64,000 nt of DNA from Asaia krungthepensis NRIC 0535 (GTDB lineage: Bacteria; Pseudomonadota; Alphaproteobacteria; Acetobacterales; Acetobacteraceae). Positions 8,453 through 15,700 of the stretch are shown here, one piece after another. The translations under genes were made by a program, and so were the position numbers. The stretch spans positions 1-64,000 of the forward strand of contig NZ_BAPV01000008.1 in assembly GCF_025995175.1 (NCBI RefSeq). The letters run 5' to 3'. How positions within the stretch are numbered: position 1 is the stretch's first letter; each line of letters starts with the position of its first letter. The notes below the pieces were generated by a model. That model made no database searches and had not been told where the DNA came from. It saw only the letters and a list, made by a program, of their open reading frames with translations.

Positions 8453-8545
8453 TGGCGGAGGGGATGGGATTCGAACCCACGGTACGGCTTGACACCGTAC
8501 AACGGTTTAGCAAACCGCCGCCTTCAGCCTCTCGGCCACCCCTCC
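8453..8545 (-). tRNA. tRNA-Ser (anticodon GCU)
   Basis: On the minus strand this is a 90-nt tRNA plus encoded CCA. The acceptor GGAGGGG pairs with CCCCTCC, the anticodon loop TTGCTAA gives GCU (codons AGC/AGU), a long serine-type variable arm is present (GTACGGTGTCAAGCCGTAC), and the T loop is GGTTCGAATCC. Its 3' end borders the gene-poor accessory stretch on its left. Confidence 0.95.
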
Positions 8546-8590
8546 GCCTAGAGGGACGCAGTTTTCACGGCGTTTGCAGAACTGCTTCTA

Positions 8591-8620
8591 GGGGGATTTG
8601 AACCGCGCGTCAAACCCCCC
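8591..8620 (-). terminator. Hairpin downstream of gatB
   Basis: Read on the minus strand, GGGGGGTTTGA and TTCAAATCCCCC form a stem of about 11 bp (one G-U pair) around a CG-rich loop, 14 bases after the gatB stop. There is no T-run, and tRNA-Ser lies 45 bases further on, so some read-through into the tRNA gene is possible. Confidence 0.5.
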
Positions 8621-8633
8621 TTTGGCAGATTTT

Positions 8634-10091
8634 TTACTCGGCGAGCAGCTTGACCAGGAGCTCGTTCACCATGGCCGGATTGGCCTTGCCCTTCATGGCT
8701 TTCATGGTCTGTCCTACGAAGAATCCGAACAGCTTGTCCTTGCCGCTCTTGTACTCCGCAAGCTTGTCGGCATGGGTCTGCAGGATACCGCGAATCTCGG
8801 CTTCGATGGCCCCCGTATCCGTGACCTGACGCAGCCCCTTGCGCTCGACAATCGCCGAGGCGGACTCGCCGGTCTCGAACATGTCTTCGAGCACTTCCTT
8901 GGCAATCTTGCCGTTGATCGTCGAATCCGTGATCAGCGCCAGGAGTTCGCGCAACCCATCAGCCTTGACCGGGCTCGTCTCGATGCTCGCCCCGGTGCGG
9001 TTGAGGGCTCCGAAGAAATCACCCAGCATCCAGTTCACGGCCAGACGGGCATCACTGCCCTGCGCCACAGTCTCATAAAAATCGGCAATCGCCTGCTCGG
9101 CCACGAGCACACCCGACTCATAGCGGGACACGCCATAGGTCTTTTCCAGACGTTCGCGCTTGGCCTCGGGCAATTCCGGCAGGGCAGCCTTGAGACCGTC
9201 TACCCACTCCTGCTCGATCAACAGCGGCAGCAGATCCGGGTCGGGGAAGTAGCGGTAATCATGGGCGTCTTCCTTGGATCGCAGCGACCGCGTCTCGCCA
9301 CGCACATGGTCGAAAAGCCGTGTCTCCTGATCGACCGTGCCTCCAGCCTCCCAGATCTCGACCTGGCGCTGCGCCTCGATCTCGATGGACTGCATCACGT
9401 AGCGGATCGAGTTCACGTTCTTGATCTCGCAGCGCGTGCGATAGTCTTCACCCGCCTTACGCACCGAGACATTCACGTCGGCGCGCATCGAGCCCTCTTC
9501 CATGTTCCCGTCGCAGGTGCCGAGATAGCGCAGGATCTGGCGCAGCTTACGCAGATAGGCGCCAGCCTCTTCCGGCGAGCGGATATCCGGTTCGCTCACG
9601 ATTTCCATGAGCGCCACACCGGCACGGTTGAGATCGATGAAGGAGCGCGTCGGGTCCTGATCATGGATCGACTTGCCAGCATCCTGCTCCAGATGCAGAC
9701 GCGTCACGCCGATATGGCGCACGCTGCCATCGGCAAGTTCGATCTCGACCTTGCCTTCGCCCACAATCGGGTGCGCGAACTGGCTGATCTGATACCCCTG
9801 CGGCAGATCGGCATAGAAATAGTTCTTGCGATCGAACCGGCTCATCAGATGGATCTCGGCATTCAGCCCCAGACCCGTGCGCACGGCCTGCGCGACGCAC
9901 TCGGCATTGATGACCGGCAACATACCCGGAAAGCCCGCATCGATCAGGCTGACATGGGTATTCGGCTCACCGCCATATTCGGCCGAGGCGCCGGAAAACA
10001 GCTTGGCGTGGCTGATGACCTGTGCGTGAACCTCGAGACCGACGACGATCTCCCAGGTGCCTGTGGTGCCTTCGATGTGATAGCTGCTCAT
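8634..10091 (-). CDS. gatB: Asp/Glu-tRNA amidotransferase subunit B
   Basis: The protein has 485 residues, normal for the family. GatB is the kinase/tRNA-binding subunit of the GatCAB complex: it phosphorylates the misacylated Glu-tRNA(Gln) or Asp-tRNA(Asn), which is then amidated. Seen: [12 protein letters not shown] at the N-terminus, [19 protein letters not shown], the [18 protein letters not shown] motif near 275, and a helical YqeY-like tail ending [22 protein letters not shown]. It is the last gene of gatC-gatA-gatB; its ATG overlaps the gatA stop (ATGA). Confidence 0.97.
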   Translation of the reverse strand: MSSYHIEGTTGTWEIVVGLEVHAQVISHAKLFSGASAEYGGEPNTHVSLIDAGFPGMLPVINAECVAQAVRTGLGLNAEIHLMSRFDRKNYFYADLPQGYQISQFAHPIVGEGKVEIELADGSVRHIGVTRLHLEQDAGKSIHDQDPTRSFIDLNRAGVALMEIVSEPDIRSPEEAGAYLRKLRQILRYLGTCDGNMEEGSMRADVNVSVRKAGEDYRTRCEIKNVNSIRYVMQSIEIEAQRQVEIWEAGGTVDQETRLFDHVRGETRSLRSKEDAHDYRYFPDPDLLPLLIEQEWVDGLKAALPELPEAKRERLEKTYGVSRYESGVLVAEQAIADFYETVAQGSDARLAVNWMLGDFFGALNRTGASIETSPVKADGLRELLALITDSTINGKIAKEVLEDMFETGESASAIVERKGLRQVTDTGAIEAEIRGILQTHADKLAEYKSGKDKLFGFFVGQTMKAMKGKANPAMVNELLVKLLAE

Positions 10092-11566
10092 GCGAACGCT
10101 CCCGCATGCAGGGCGGGTCTGTGCGTGAAGCCCGCTGCCTTTTCCATGACACGTCCGGCGGCGAACAATGTCTCTTCCTCAAAATAACGACCGATGAGCT
10201 GCAGACCGAGCGGCAGACCGTCATGGTCGAGCCCAGCGGGTAGCGACAAGGCCGGAACGCCCGCCATGCTGGCCGGGACCGTGAAGATGTCGTTCAGATA
10301 GATCTGTACGGGGTCCGTCGGGCGTTCGGAATGGGCGAAAGCCGCAGACGGCGCGGTGGGCGTCAGCAGCACATCGACCGTGTCGAAAGCATTCAGGAAG
10401 TCACGCTGGATGAGCGTGCGTACCTTCTGGGCGCGCAGATAATAGGCATCGTAATAGCCCGAAGACAGCACATACGTCCCCATCAGAATACGACGTCGCA
10501 CCTCCTCGCCAAATCCGGCATGGCGCGTTGCCTCATACAACTCGTCCAGCGAGGCCGCATCGACACGCTCGCCGAAACGCACACCGTCATAGCGGGCCAG
10601 ATTGGACGACGCCTCTGCCAGAGCCACGATATAATAGGTCGGCAGACCGTATTTCGTGTGCGGCAAGGAAACATCGACGATCTCGGCCCCTGCATCCCGC
10701 AGCCAGGCGATGCCCTGATCCCACAAGGCCGCAATGTCGTCGGGCAAAGTGTCCGGGCGATACTCGCGCGGAATACCAACTTTGAGACCCTTCACGCCGC
10801 GCTCGAGCGCGTCTTCGTAACGCGGGACGGGACGATCGACGGACGTACTGTCCTTGGGGTCGAAACCGGCCATGGATTCAAGCAGGATGGCGCAATCTTC
10901 CATGGTGCGTGCCATCGGCCCTGCCTGATCGAGCGAACTCGCAAAGGCGATGGTGCCAAAGCGCGAGCAGCGGCCATAGGTCGGCTTGATCCCCGTGATG
11001 CCGCAATAGGAAGCAGGTTGACGGATGGAACCACCCGTATCGGTGCCGGTCGTGCCGAGGGCGAGCCCCGCCGCCACCGCCGCAGCCGAGCCACCGGAGG
11101 AGCCACCCGGCACCAGGCTCACATCCGTGCCTTTGCGACGCCAGGGATTGGTCACCGGACCGAAAGCGGAGGTCATGTTCGTCGAGCCCATGGCGAACTC
11201 GTCGAGATTGGTCTTGCCCAGGAAAATGGCGCCGTCGGCCAGTAGATTCGACGTGACTGTGCTCTCATAGGGGGGCACGAAATCGCGCAGAATATTGCTC
11301 GAGGCCGTTGTGCGGACACCGTTGGTGCAAAACAGATCCTTGATCCCGAGCGGCAGGCCGCACAGCGATGGGGCGTTGCCTGTGGCCAGAAGCGCGTCGG
11401 CAGCGCGTGCGCCAGCACGTGCCTGATCTTCGGTCACGGTCACATAGCTGTTGATGTCGCCATCGAGCTTCTTGATCGCGGCCAGGAAGTGATCGGTCAG
11501 GTCGATTGCCGAGAGGCGGCGCTCACGCAGCGCCTTGCGTGCGGAGGCTAGGGTCAGATCATGCAT
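10088..11566 (-). CDS. gatA: Asp/Glu-tRNA amidotransferase subunit A
   Basis: The 492-residue protein is the amidase subunit that releases ammonia from glutamine for tRNA-dependent Gln/Asn formation. The amidase signature is intact: the catalytic Lys in PLGIKDLF, the cis-Ser in [18 protein letters not shown], and the nucleophile Ser in [12 protein letters not shown]. The ATG at 11566 overlaps the gatC stop (TGATG), so translation is coupled; a GTG one codon upstream is less likely. A GatCAB operon implies that this organism makes Gln-tRNA and/or Asn-tRNA by the indirect route. Confidence 0.97.
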   Translation of the reverse strand: MHDLTLASARKALRERRLSAIDLTDHFLAAIKKLDGDINSYVTVTEDQARAGARAADALLATGNAPSLCGLPLGIKDLFCTNGVRTTASSNILRDFVPPYESTVTSNLLADGAIFLGKTNLDEFAMGSTNMTSAFGPVTNPWRRKGTDVSLVPGGSSGGSAAAVAAGLALGTTGTDTGGSIRQPASYCGITGIKPTYGRCSRFGTIAFASSLDQAGPMARTMEDCAILLESMAGFDPKDSTSVDRPVPRYEDALERGVKGLKVGIPREYRPDTLPDDIAALWDQGIAWLRDAGAEIVDVSLPHTKYGLPTYYIVALAEASSNLARYDGVRFGERVDAASLDELYEATRHAGFGEEVRRRILMGTYVLSSGYYDAYYLRAQKVRTLIQRDFLNAFDTVDVLLTPTAPSAAFAHSERPTDPVQIYLNDIFTVPASMAGVPALSLPAGLDHDGLPLGLQLIGRYFEEETLFAAGRVMEKAAGFTHRPALHAGAFA

Positions 11567-11853
11567 CACTCGACCACCTTCGGCACAGTGAAATAAGGGC
11601 CGACAGAGTCGGGGGCGTTGGACAATACGGCATCGCGCTTGTCGCCATCGGTCACCACATCATCACGCAGGCGCGGCGTGGCCAGGCCGGTGCCGATCAT
11701 GGGCGGCACGTCGGTGATATCGACCTCGTTCAGTTGCTCGACCCAGCCCAGGATGCCGCTGAGCTCCTGGCGCATCGCCTCGCATTCCTGATCACTGAGG
11801 CCAATTCGGGCCAGTTTTGCTATGCGCCTGACTGTGCGCGTTTCCAACGACAT
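11566..11853 (-). CDS. gatC: Asp/Glu-tRNA amidotransferase subunit C
   Basis: The protein has 95 residues, the standard size. GatC wraps around GatA and stabilises the GatA-GatB contact. Typical pattern: [19 protein letters not shown] at the N-terminus, [19 protein letters not shown] in the middle, [20 protein letters not shown] near the end. I start at [10 protein letters not shown] because the alignment begins there; an open extension of 21 residues upstream has no family character. First gene of gatCAB, divergent from ruvX 75 bases away. Confidence 0.93.
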   Translation of the reverse strand: MSLETRTVRRIAKLARIGLSDQECEAMRQELSGILGWVEQLNEVDITDVPPMIGTGLATPRLRDDVVTDGDKRDAVLSNAPDSVGPYFTVPKVVE

Positions 11854-11927
11854 AAAGGATCGACTTTCCTGAAAGTGAGCGGATAATCCCGAGTGTCCAG
11901 AATTTCGCGAGATCATAACGCCTTCCC

Positions 11928-12395
11928 ATGACTCTGTTCAATCCATACGCCCTGCGCGACGCCCTCCCCTCAGGTGCTCGGTTGCTCGGGCTCGATCCAG
12001 GCCAGAAGACGATCGGCCTCGCCTTGAGCGATGTCACGCTCATGCTTGCCTCGCCTTATCTGAGCCTCAAGCGGAAGAAATTCGGGGAAACCGCGGACGA
12101 GATCGGGCGCATCGTGCGCAAGGAAGGGATCGGGGGGCTGATCTGCGGACTGCCGCTTTCACTGGATGGCAGTTTCGGCCCTGCGGCCCGCTCAGCCCAG
12201 GACTGGATGACGGAGCTCTCCACCCGCCTCGGCCTTCCCGCCTGCTGCTGGGATGAGCGGCTCTCCTCAAGCGCGGTCAATCGCTTCCTGATTCAGGAGG
12301 CCGACATGACGCGCAAGCGTCGCGCCGAAGTCGTGGACAAGATGGCAGCAGCTTACACGCTGCAATCCTGGCTGGATGCGACCAAACCCGAATGA
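11928..12395 (+). CDS. ruvX: RuvX/YqgF-family Holliday junction resolvase-like nuclease
   Basis: The protein has 155 residues with an RNase H fold. The family acts in RNA processing (pre-16S rRNA 5' end) and/or Holliday junction resolution. Seen: first catalytic Asp in LLGLDPGQKTIGLALSD, GGLICGLPLSLDGSFGPAA, the DERLSS motif near 112, and the last acidic site in EVVDKMAAAYTLQSWLD. Its 3' end overlaps the 3' end of the convergent lacI-type gene by 43 bases. Confidence 0.92.
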   Translation: MTLFNPYALRDALPSGARLLGLDPGQKTIGLALSDVTLMLASPYLSLKRKKFGETADEIGRIVRKEGIGGLICGLPLSLDGSFGPAARSAQDWMTELSTRLGLPACCWDERLSSSAVNRFLIQEADMTRKRRAEVVDKMAAAYTLQSWLDATKPE

Positions 12396-13447
12396 GCCTG
12401 CCTCACCCGGGCGCCCTCCGGGGATGATGGCTTCATAGGCGCGCCGCAAGAATCGCGTATGACGAGCTCAGGGGCGAAGACGCGCGTCTGCGGCGGCGCG
12501 GCCGGTGTCTCCATTGCCTGATCCAGCAGGGTGAGCGCGGCCTCGGCAATTGCCTCGACCGGCTGACGGACCACGGTCAGGCGGGGCTGGAAGCAATCCG
12601 CCCATTCGAAATCGTCAAACCCGACCACTGCCATCTGCTCGGGCACCGACAGCCCATAGTCGCGGATCGCCTGCATCACCCCGATCATCGCATGATTATT
12701 TCCTGCCATGATCGCGCTGGGCGGCTTCGGCGCCGCAAGCAGTGCGCAGGTGGCGCGTCGTGCGGCCGCAACATCGCTTGTCCCGGTCACGATCAGTCCC
12801 GCCACAGGCGCGGCTGCCGCCTGCGCACAGGTCCGAAATGCCGCTACACGCTGCGTGGTGGAAGCAATGAGGGGCTGCCCCGCCACGAGAGCGATGCGCT
12901 CATGCCCGCGACGACGCAAATGATCATACAAGAGGGTGATCCCAAGAGCATTATCGCATCCGGCCTGACTGAAAGCGGGCGCAATCAGCCTGTCGACCAG
13001 AACACTCGGCATGTTGTTGCGGGCGAGATATTCCAGCGTGGGCCAGGGAGCACAGACGCCTGCAGGGGCCAGCAGAATTCCGTCCACACGTCGACGATGG
13101 AAGGATCTGATGATCTCGATCTCCCGTGCAGGGTCCTCGGCCGTATCGGCCAGAAAGACCATCTTGCCCCGCGCCGATAGCCCGCGGACGATCGCCCCCA
13201 CCAGATCGATGAAATAGGGATTGGACACCGCCGCCAGCGCCACGCCAATCGTGTTGGTCTGCCCGCCGCCACGCGCGAGCTGCCTGGCGAGGCTGTTGGG
13301 CACGTAGCCGGTCTCGGCTATGGCCGCCTCAACGGCTGCCCGTGTTTCCGGTTGAACATGGCGCGTATTGTTGACGACATGAGAGACCGTTGAAACCGCC
13401 ACATTGGCCCGGCGGGCGACATCCGACATCGTAACCAGGGCGGTCAC
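12353..13447 (-). CDS. LacI-family transcriptional repressor of the sugar transporter operon
   Basis: The protein has 364 residues: an N-terminal LacI helix-turn-helix (SDVARRANVAVSTVSHVVNN) and hinge, then a periplasmic-binding-protein-like sensor domain (TIGVALAAVSNPYF, VDGILLAP, IALVAGQP, VVGFDDFEWADCFQPRLTVVRQP). The alignment with LacI starts a few residues before the first ATG (13429), so I take the GTG at 13447, just after GGAGGGG; a CTG between them is also possible. It is the last gene of the ABC transporter operon, and two LacI-type boxes lie at the operon promoter (18571-18593), so it probably autoregulates the operon in response to the imported sugar. Confidence 0.85.
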   Translation of the reverse strand: MTALVTMSDVARRANVAVSTVSHVVNNTRHVQPETRAAVEAAIAETGYVPNSLARQLARGGGQTNTIGVALAAVSNPYFIDLVGAIVRGLSARGKMVFLADTAEDPAREIEIIRSFHRRRVDGILLAPAGVCAPWPTLEYLARNNMPSVLVDRLIAPAFSQAGCDNALGITLLYDHLRRRGHERIALVAGQPLIASTTQRVAAFRTCAQAAAAPVAGLIVTGTSDVAAARRATCALLAAPKPPSAIMAGNNHAMIGVMQAIRDYGLSVPEQMAVVGFDDFEWADCFQPRLTVVRQPVEAIAEAALTLLDQAMETPAAPPQTRVFAPELVIRDSCGAPMKPSSPEGARVRQAHSGLVASSQDCSV

Positions 13448-13504
13448 TCCCCTCCAAAGGCGCCCCCGTCCCAATACCGCAGGACCGGGGCCGCCCTCCC
13501 CGTC

Positions 13505-14530
13505 TCAGAAGGGGAATTCATCCACATTGGCGGGCGTTGCTACCTTGGGCGGACCAAGCAGGACGAGCCCGTCTTTTCCGACCGTGTACGAGCCGAGATG
13601 CCCCGCCGTAAAGGTCGCCCCGGCCTCTGGCTTGAACTTGCATTGTGCGAGACCCTGAGCCGCGTAATAGGAGAGATAGCCAAGGTCAGGCACGTTCCAC
13701 CACACATCGGCCAGTGAACCGTCCTTGACGTATTTCTTGACGAGGCTCACCGGACCGAGGCCGGAAAGCTTGATCTTCCCTGAGAGCCCGGCCTGATCGA
13801 GGGCGCGTGCGGCCGCGGGCAGACCGATCCCCGCCGGGACGATGATGCCCTTGAGATTGGGAAAGGCCTGAACCAGAGCGAGAGTCTGCTGCTGGTTGAT
13901 CTGTTCGCTCTCCTGCCCGTAGGCGACCTGGACCAGCTTCATCTTCGCAAATTTCGGGTCGCTCGCGATGGTCTGCTTCATGTTCGCGATCCAGCGATTC
14001 TGGTTCGTCGCGGTCGGAGTGGAAGACAGGATGGCAAATTCACCATCGTAGTTGATCGCCTTGCCCAGGCTTTCGAGCATGCTCTGACCCAGGAGTTCCG
14101 ATTGCGCCTGATTGATGAAAATCGAACGTGCCTTGGGTGCCACGTCGGAATCGTAGGTGAGAACCCATACGTTCTGGGCCTGAGCACGCTTGAGTGCTGG
14201 CGCCAGGGCGTTGGCGTCATTTCCCGAGATTACGATGGCATCCACGCCCTGCGTCACCATGTTGTTGATGAACGCGATCTGGGCCTCGGCAGTCGCCTCC
14301 GAAGGGGCCTGCAGCACGATCTTGCCGCCGATCTCCCCCTGTGCCTTTTGGGCGCCTGTATTGGCGGATTGGAAAAAGGGATCCGTATCGAGCTTGGGAA
14401 TATACCCCACCGTCACCGGGCCTTTGCGGCACTCGGCGGCTTGTGCCGTGCCCCCAAGCGCGAGGGCCAGAGCGGCGACACCCGAGAGGCAGGCCATACG
14501 TGAAGCGGTACGGAAAGAGAAAAGAGACAT
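13505..14530 (-). CDS. Sugar ABC transporter substrate-binding protein (RhaS-like)
   Basis: The protein has 341 residues with a signal peptide ending AQAAEC at about 31-34. The mature protein is a type-1 periplasmic binding protein: VTVGYIPKLDTDPFFQSANTG, AEAQIAFINNMVTQGVDAIVIS, WVLTYDSDVAP. The overall pattern recalls the rhamnose-binding protein RhaS of rhizobia rather than ribose-binding RbsB. It lies downstream of two permease-encoding genes in one operon. The true ligand is not proven: no rhamnose catabolic gene is in the window, and other deoxy- or pentose sugars are possible. Confidence 0.8.
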   Translation of the reverse strand: MSLFSFRTASRMACLSGVAALALALGGTAQAAECRKGPVTVGYIPKLDTDPFFQSANTGAQKAQGEIGGKIVLQAPSEATAEAQIAFINNMVTQGVDAIVISGNDANALAPALKRAQAQNVWVLTYDSDVAPKARSIFINQAQSELLGQSMLESLGKAINYDGEFAILSSTPTATNQNRWIANMKQTIASDPKFAKMKLVQVAYGQESEQINQQQTLALVQAFPNLKGIIVPAGIGLPAAARALDQAGLSGKIKLSGLGPVSLVKKYVKDGSLADVWWNVPDLGYLSYYAAQGLAQCKFKPEAGATFTAGHLGSYTVGKDGLVLLGPPKVATPANVDEFPF

Positions 14531-14638
14531 GATCTTCTGAACCTTGTCAGAGCGGGAACGAGAGAGAGAAATGTCCTGAACGGGCCGAGAGGCGGGCGAC
14601 TGATCAATGCGCCCCGAAGGCCCGGCACCAGGCCCAAC

Positions 14639-15700
14639 CTAGGAGGCGGGCTCTGGCAGTACCACCTCGGGTGGCGGCGGTGGGGCCCGGCGCCGTGCCG
14701 CATCGAGACGCGTCTGAAATACGCCCCCAAGCAGCAGCGACAGAATCAGGAGCAGCCCGATGGAAATGCCCTGTGCATTCCCCCCTACCCCTTCCAGGCC
14801 CAGCACATCGCGCAGCAGGGCTACTAGAATCACCGCCCAGATCACACCTGACAGGCGACCGCGCCCACCAAAGACGCTGATCCCGCCCAGCAGGGCCATG
14901 GTGATGATCTCAAGCTCGAAGCCCTGTGCGTTATTGGCGCGCGCATTGGAAAGCCGCGCCGTGAAAACGATCCCGGCAATGGCGCAGACCAGACCGGAAA
15001 GAGTGAACAGCCATAGCCTCAGGCGGTCACTGCGAATGCCCGAATAGCGGGCCACCTCGGGACTGCCGCCGATTGCATAGATGCGCCGCCCGATAGCTGT
15101 ACGATGCAGGACGATCGCGAAAATCGGAGCGAGGATCAGAAAAGGCAGGATCGTCTGTGGAATGGCGGCGGTGAACAAAGGCGCAATGCCGAAATCCGTC
15201 AATCCATCGGGCAGTTCATTCACTGAGTTCGCGCCCAGAAGCACGTAGCCCAGCCCACGATACAGCCCCATTGTTCCCAACGTGACCAGCAGCGATGCCA
15301 GGCCGAGCCGGGTGACCAGCCATCCATTGAGCGCACCGCAAAGCGCGCCTGCCAGAAGCACGACCGGTATAGCGCCCATAAGCGGCCAGCCTGATTGAAG
15401 CAGCACGCCCAAAATACAGCTCGTCAACGCCAGGATACTAGCCACGGAGAGGTCGATCTCGCGCACGATCATCAGCAGCGCCATGGGCAGGACGATCAGG
15501 GCTTTTTCCGAAACCAAGGCGATGGCCTGGGAGAGATTGAAGCTGGTTGCAAAGCGCGGCACGAAAACCACTGCCAGCATGAGCGCAATGAGGGTGATAA
15601 TGCCAAGCCCCGTATCCCAGCTCGCAAAATCGCGCAGAGAGATTTTTGGGGAGCGTACAGCTCCGGCTTTCCTGCCCTGCAGGGAAAGGGACGCACTCAT
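14639..15700 (-). CDS. Sugar ABC transporter permease (RhaQ/RbsC family)
   Basis: The protein has 353 residues with 8-10 membrane segments. Family hallmark: MALLMIVREIDLSVASILAL near 80, the 'G.IDLSVG.' signature of ribose/rhamnose-type permeases, plus ASLLVTLGTMGLYRGLGYVLL, GIRSDRLRLWLFTLSGLVCAIAGIV and ALLGGISVFGGRGRLSGVIW. The C-terminus is Pro-rich. The start is the ATG at 15700, overlapping the end of the upstream fused gene (ATGA), so the two are coupled. It probably pairs with the permease half of the fused protein to form a heterodimeric channel. Confidence 0.88.
   Translation of the reverse strand: MSASLSLQGRKAGAVRSPKISLRDFASWDTGLGIITLIALMLAVVFVPRFATSFNLSQAIALVSEKALIVLPMALLMIVREIDLSVASILALTSCILGVLLQSGWPLMGAIPVVLLAGALCGALNGWLVTRLGLASLLVTLGTMGLYRGLGYVLLGANSVNELPDGLTDFGIAPLFTAAIPQTILPFLILAPIFAIVLHRTAIGRRIYAIGGSPEVARYSGIRSDRLRLWLFTLSGLVCAIAGIVFTARLSNARANNAQGFELEIITMALLGGISVFGGRGRLSGVIWAVILVALLRDVLGLEGVGGNAQGISIGLLLILSLLLGGVFQTRLDAARRRAPPPPPEVVLPEPAS

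Noticed and set aside
8128-8601. A 157-codon plus frame crossing tRNA-Ser
   Set aside because: Its end is a tRNA read-through peptide and its beginning shows no coding pattern.
8598-10187. A 529-residue plus-strand open frame opposite gatB
   Set aside because: gatB on the minus strand is unmistakable; the plus frame is its mirror (RLDLRLDLDG-type residues) with no family character.
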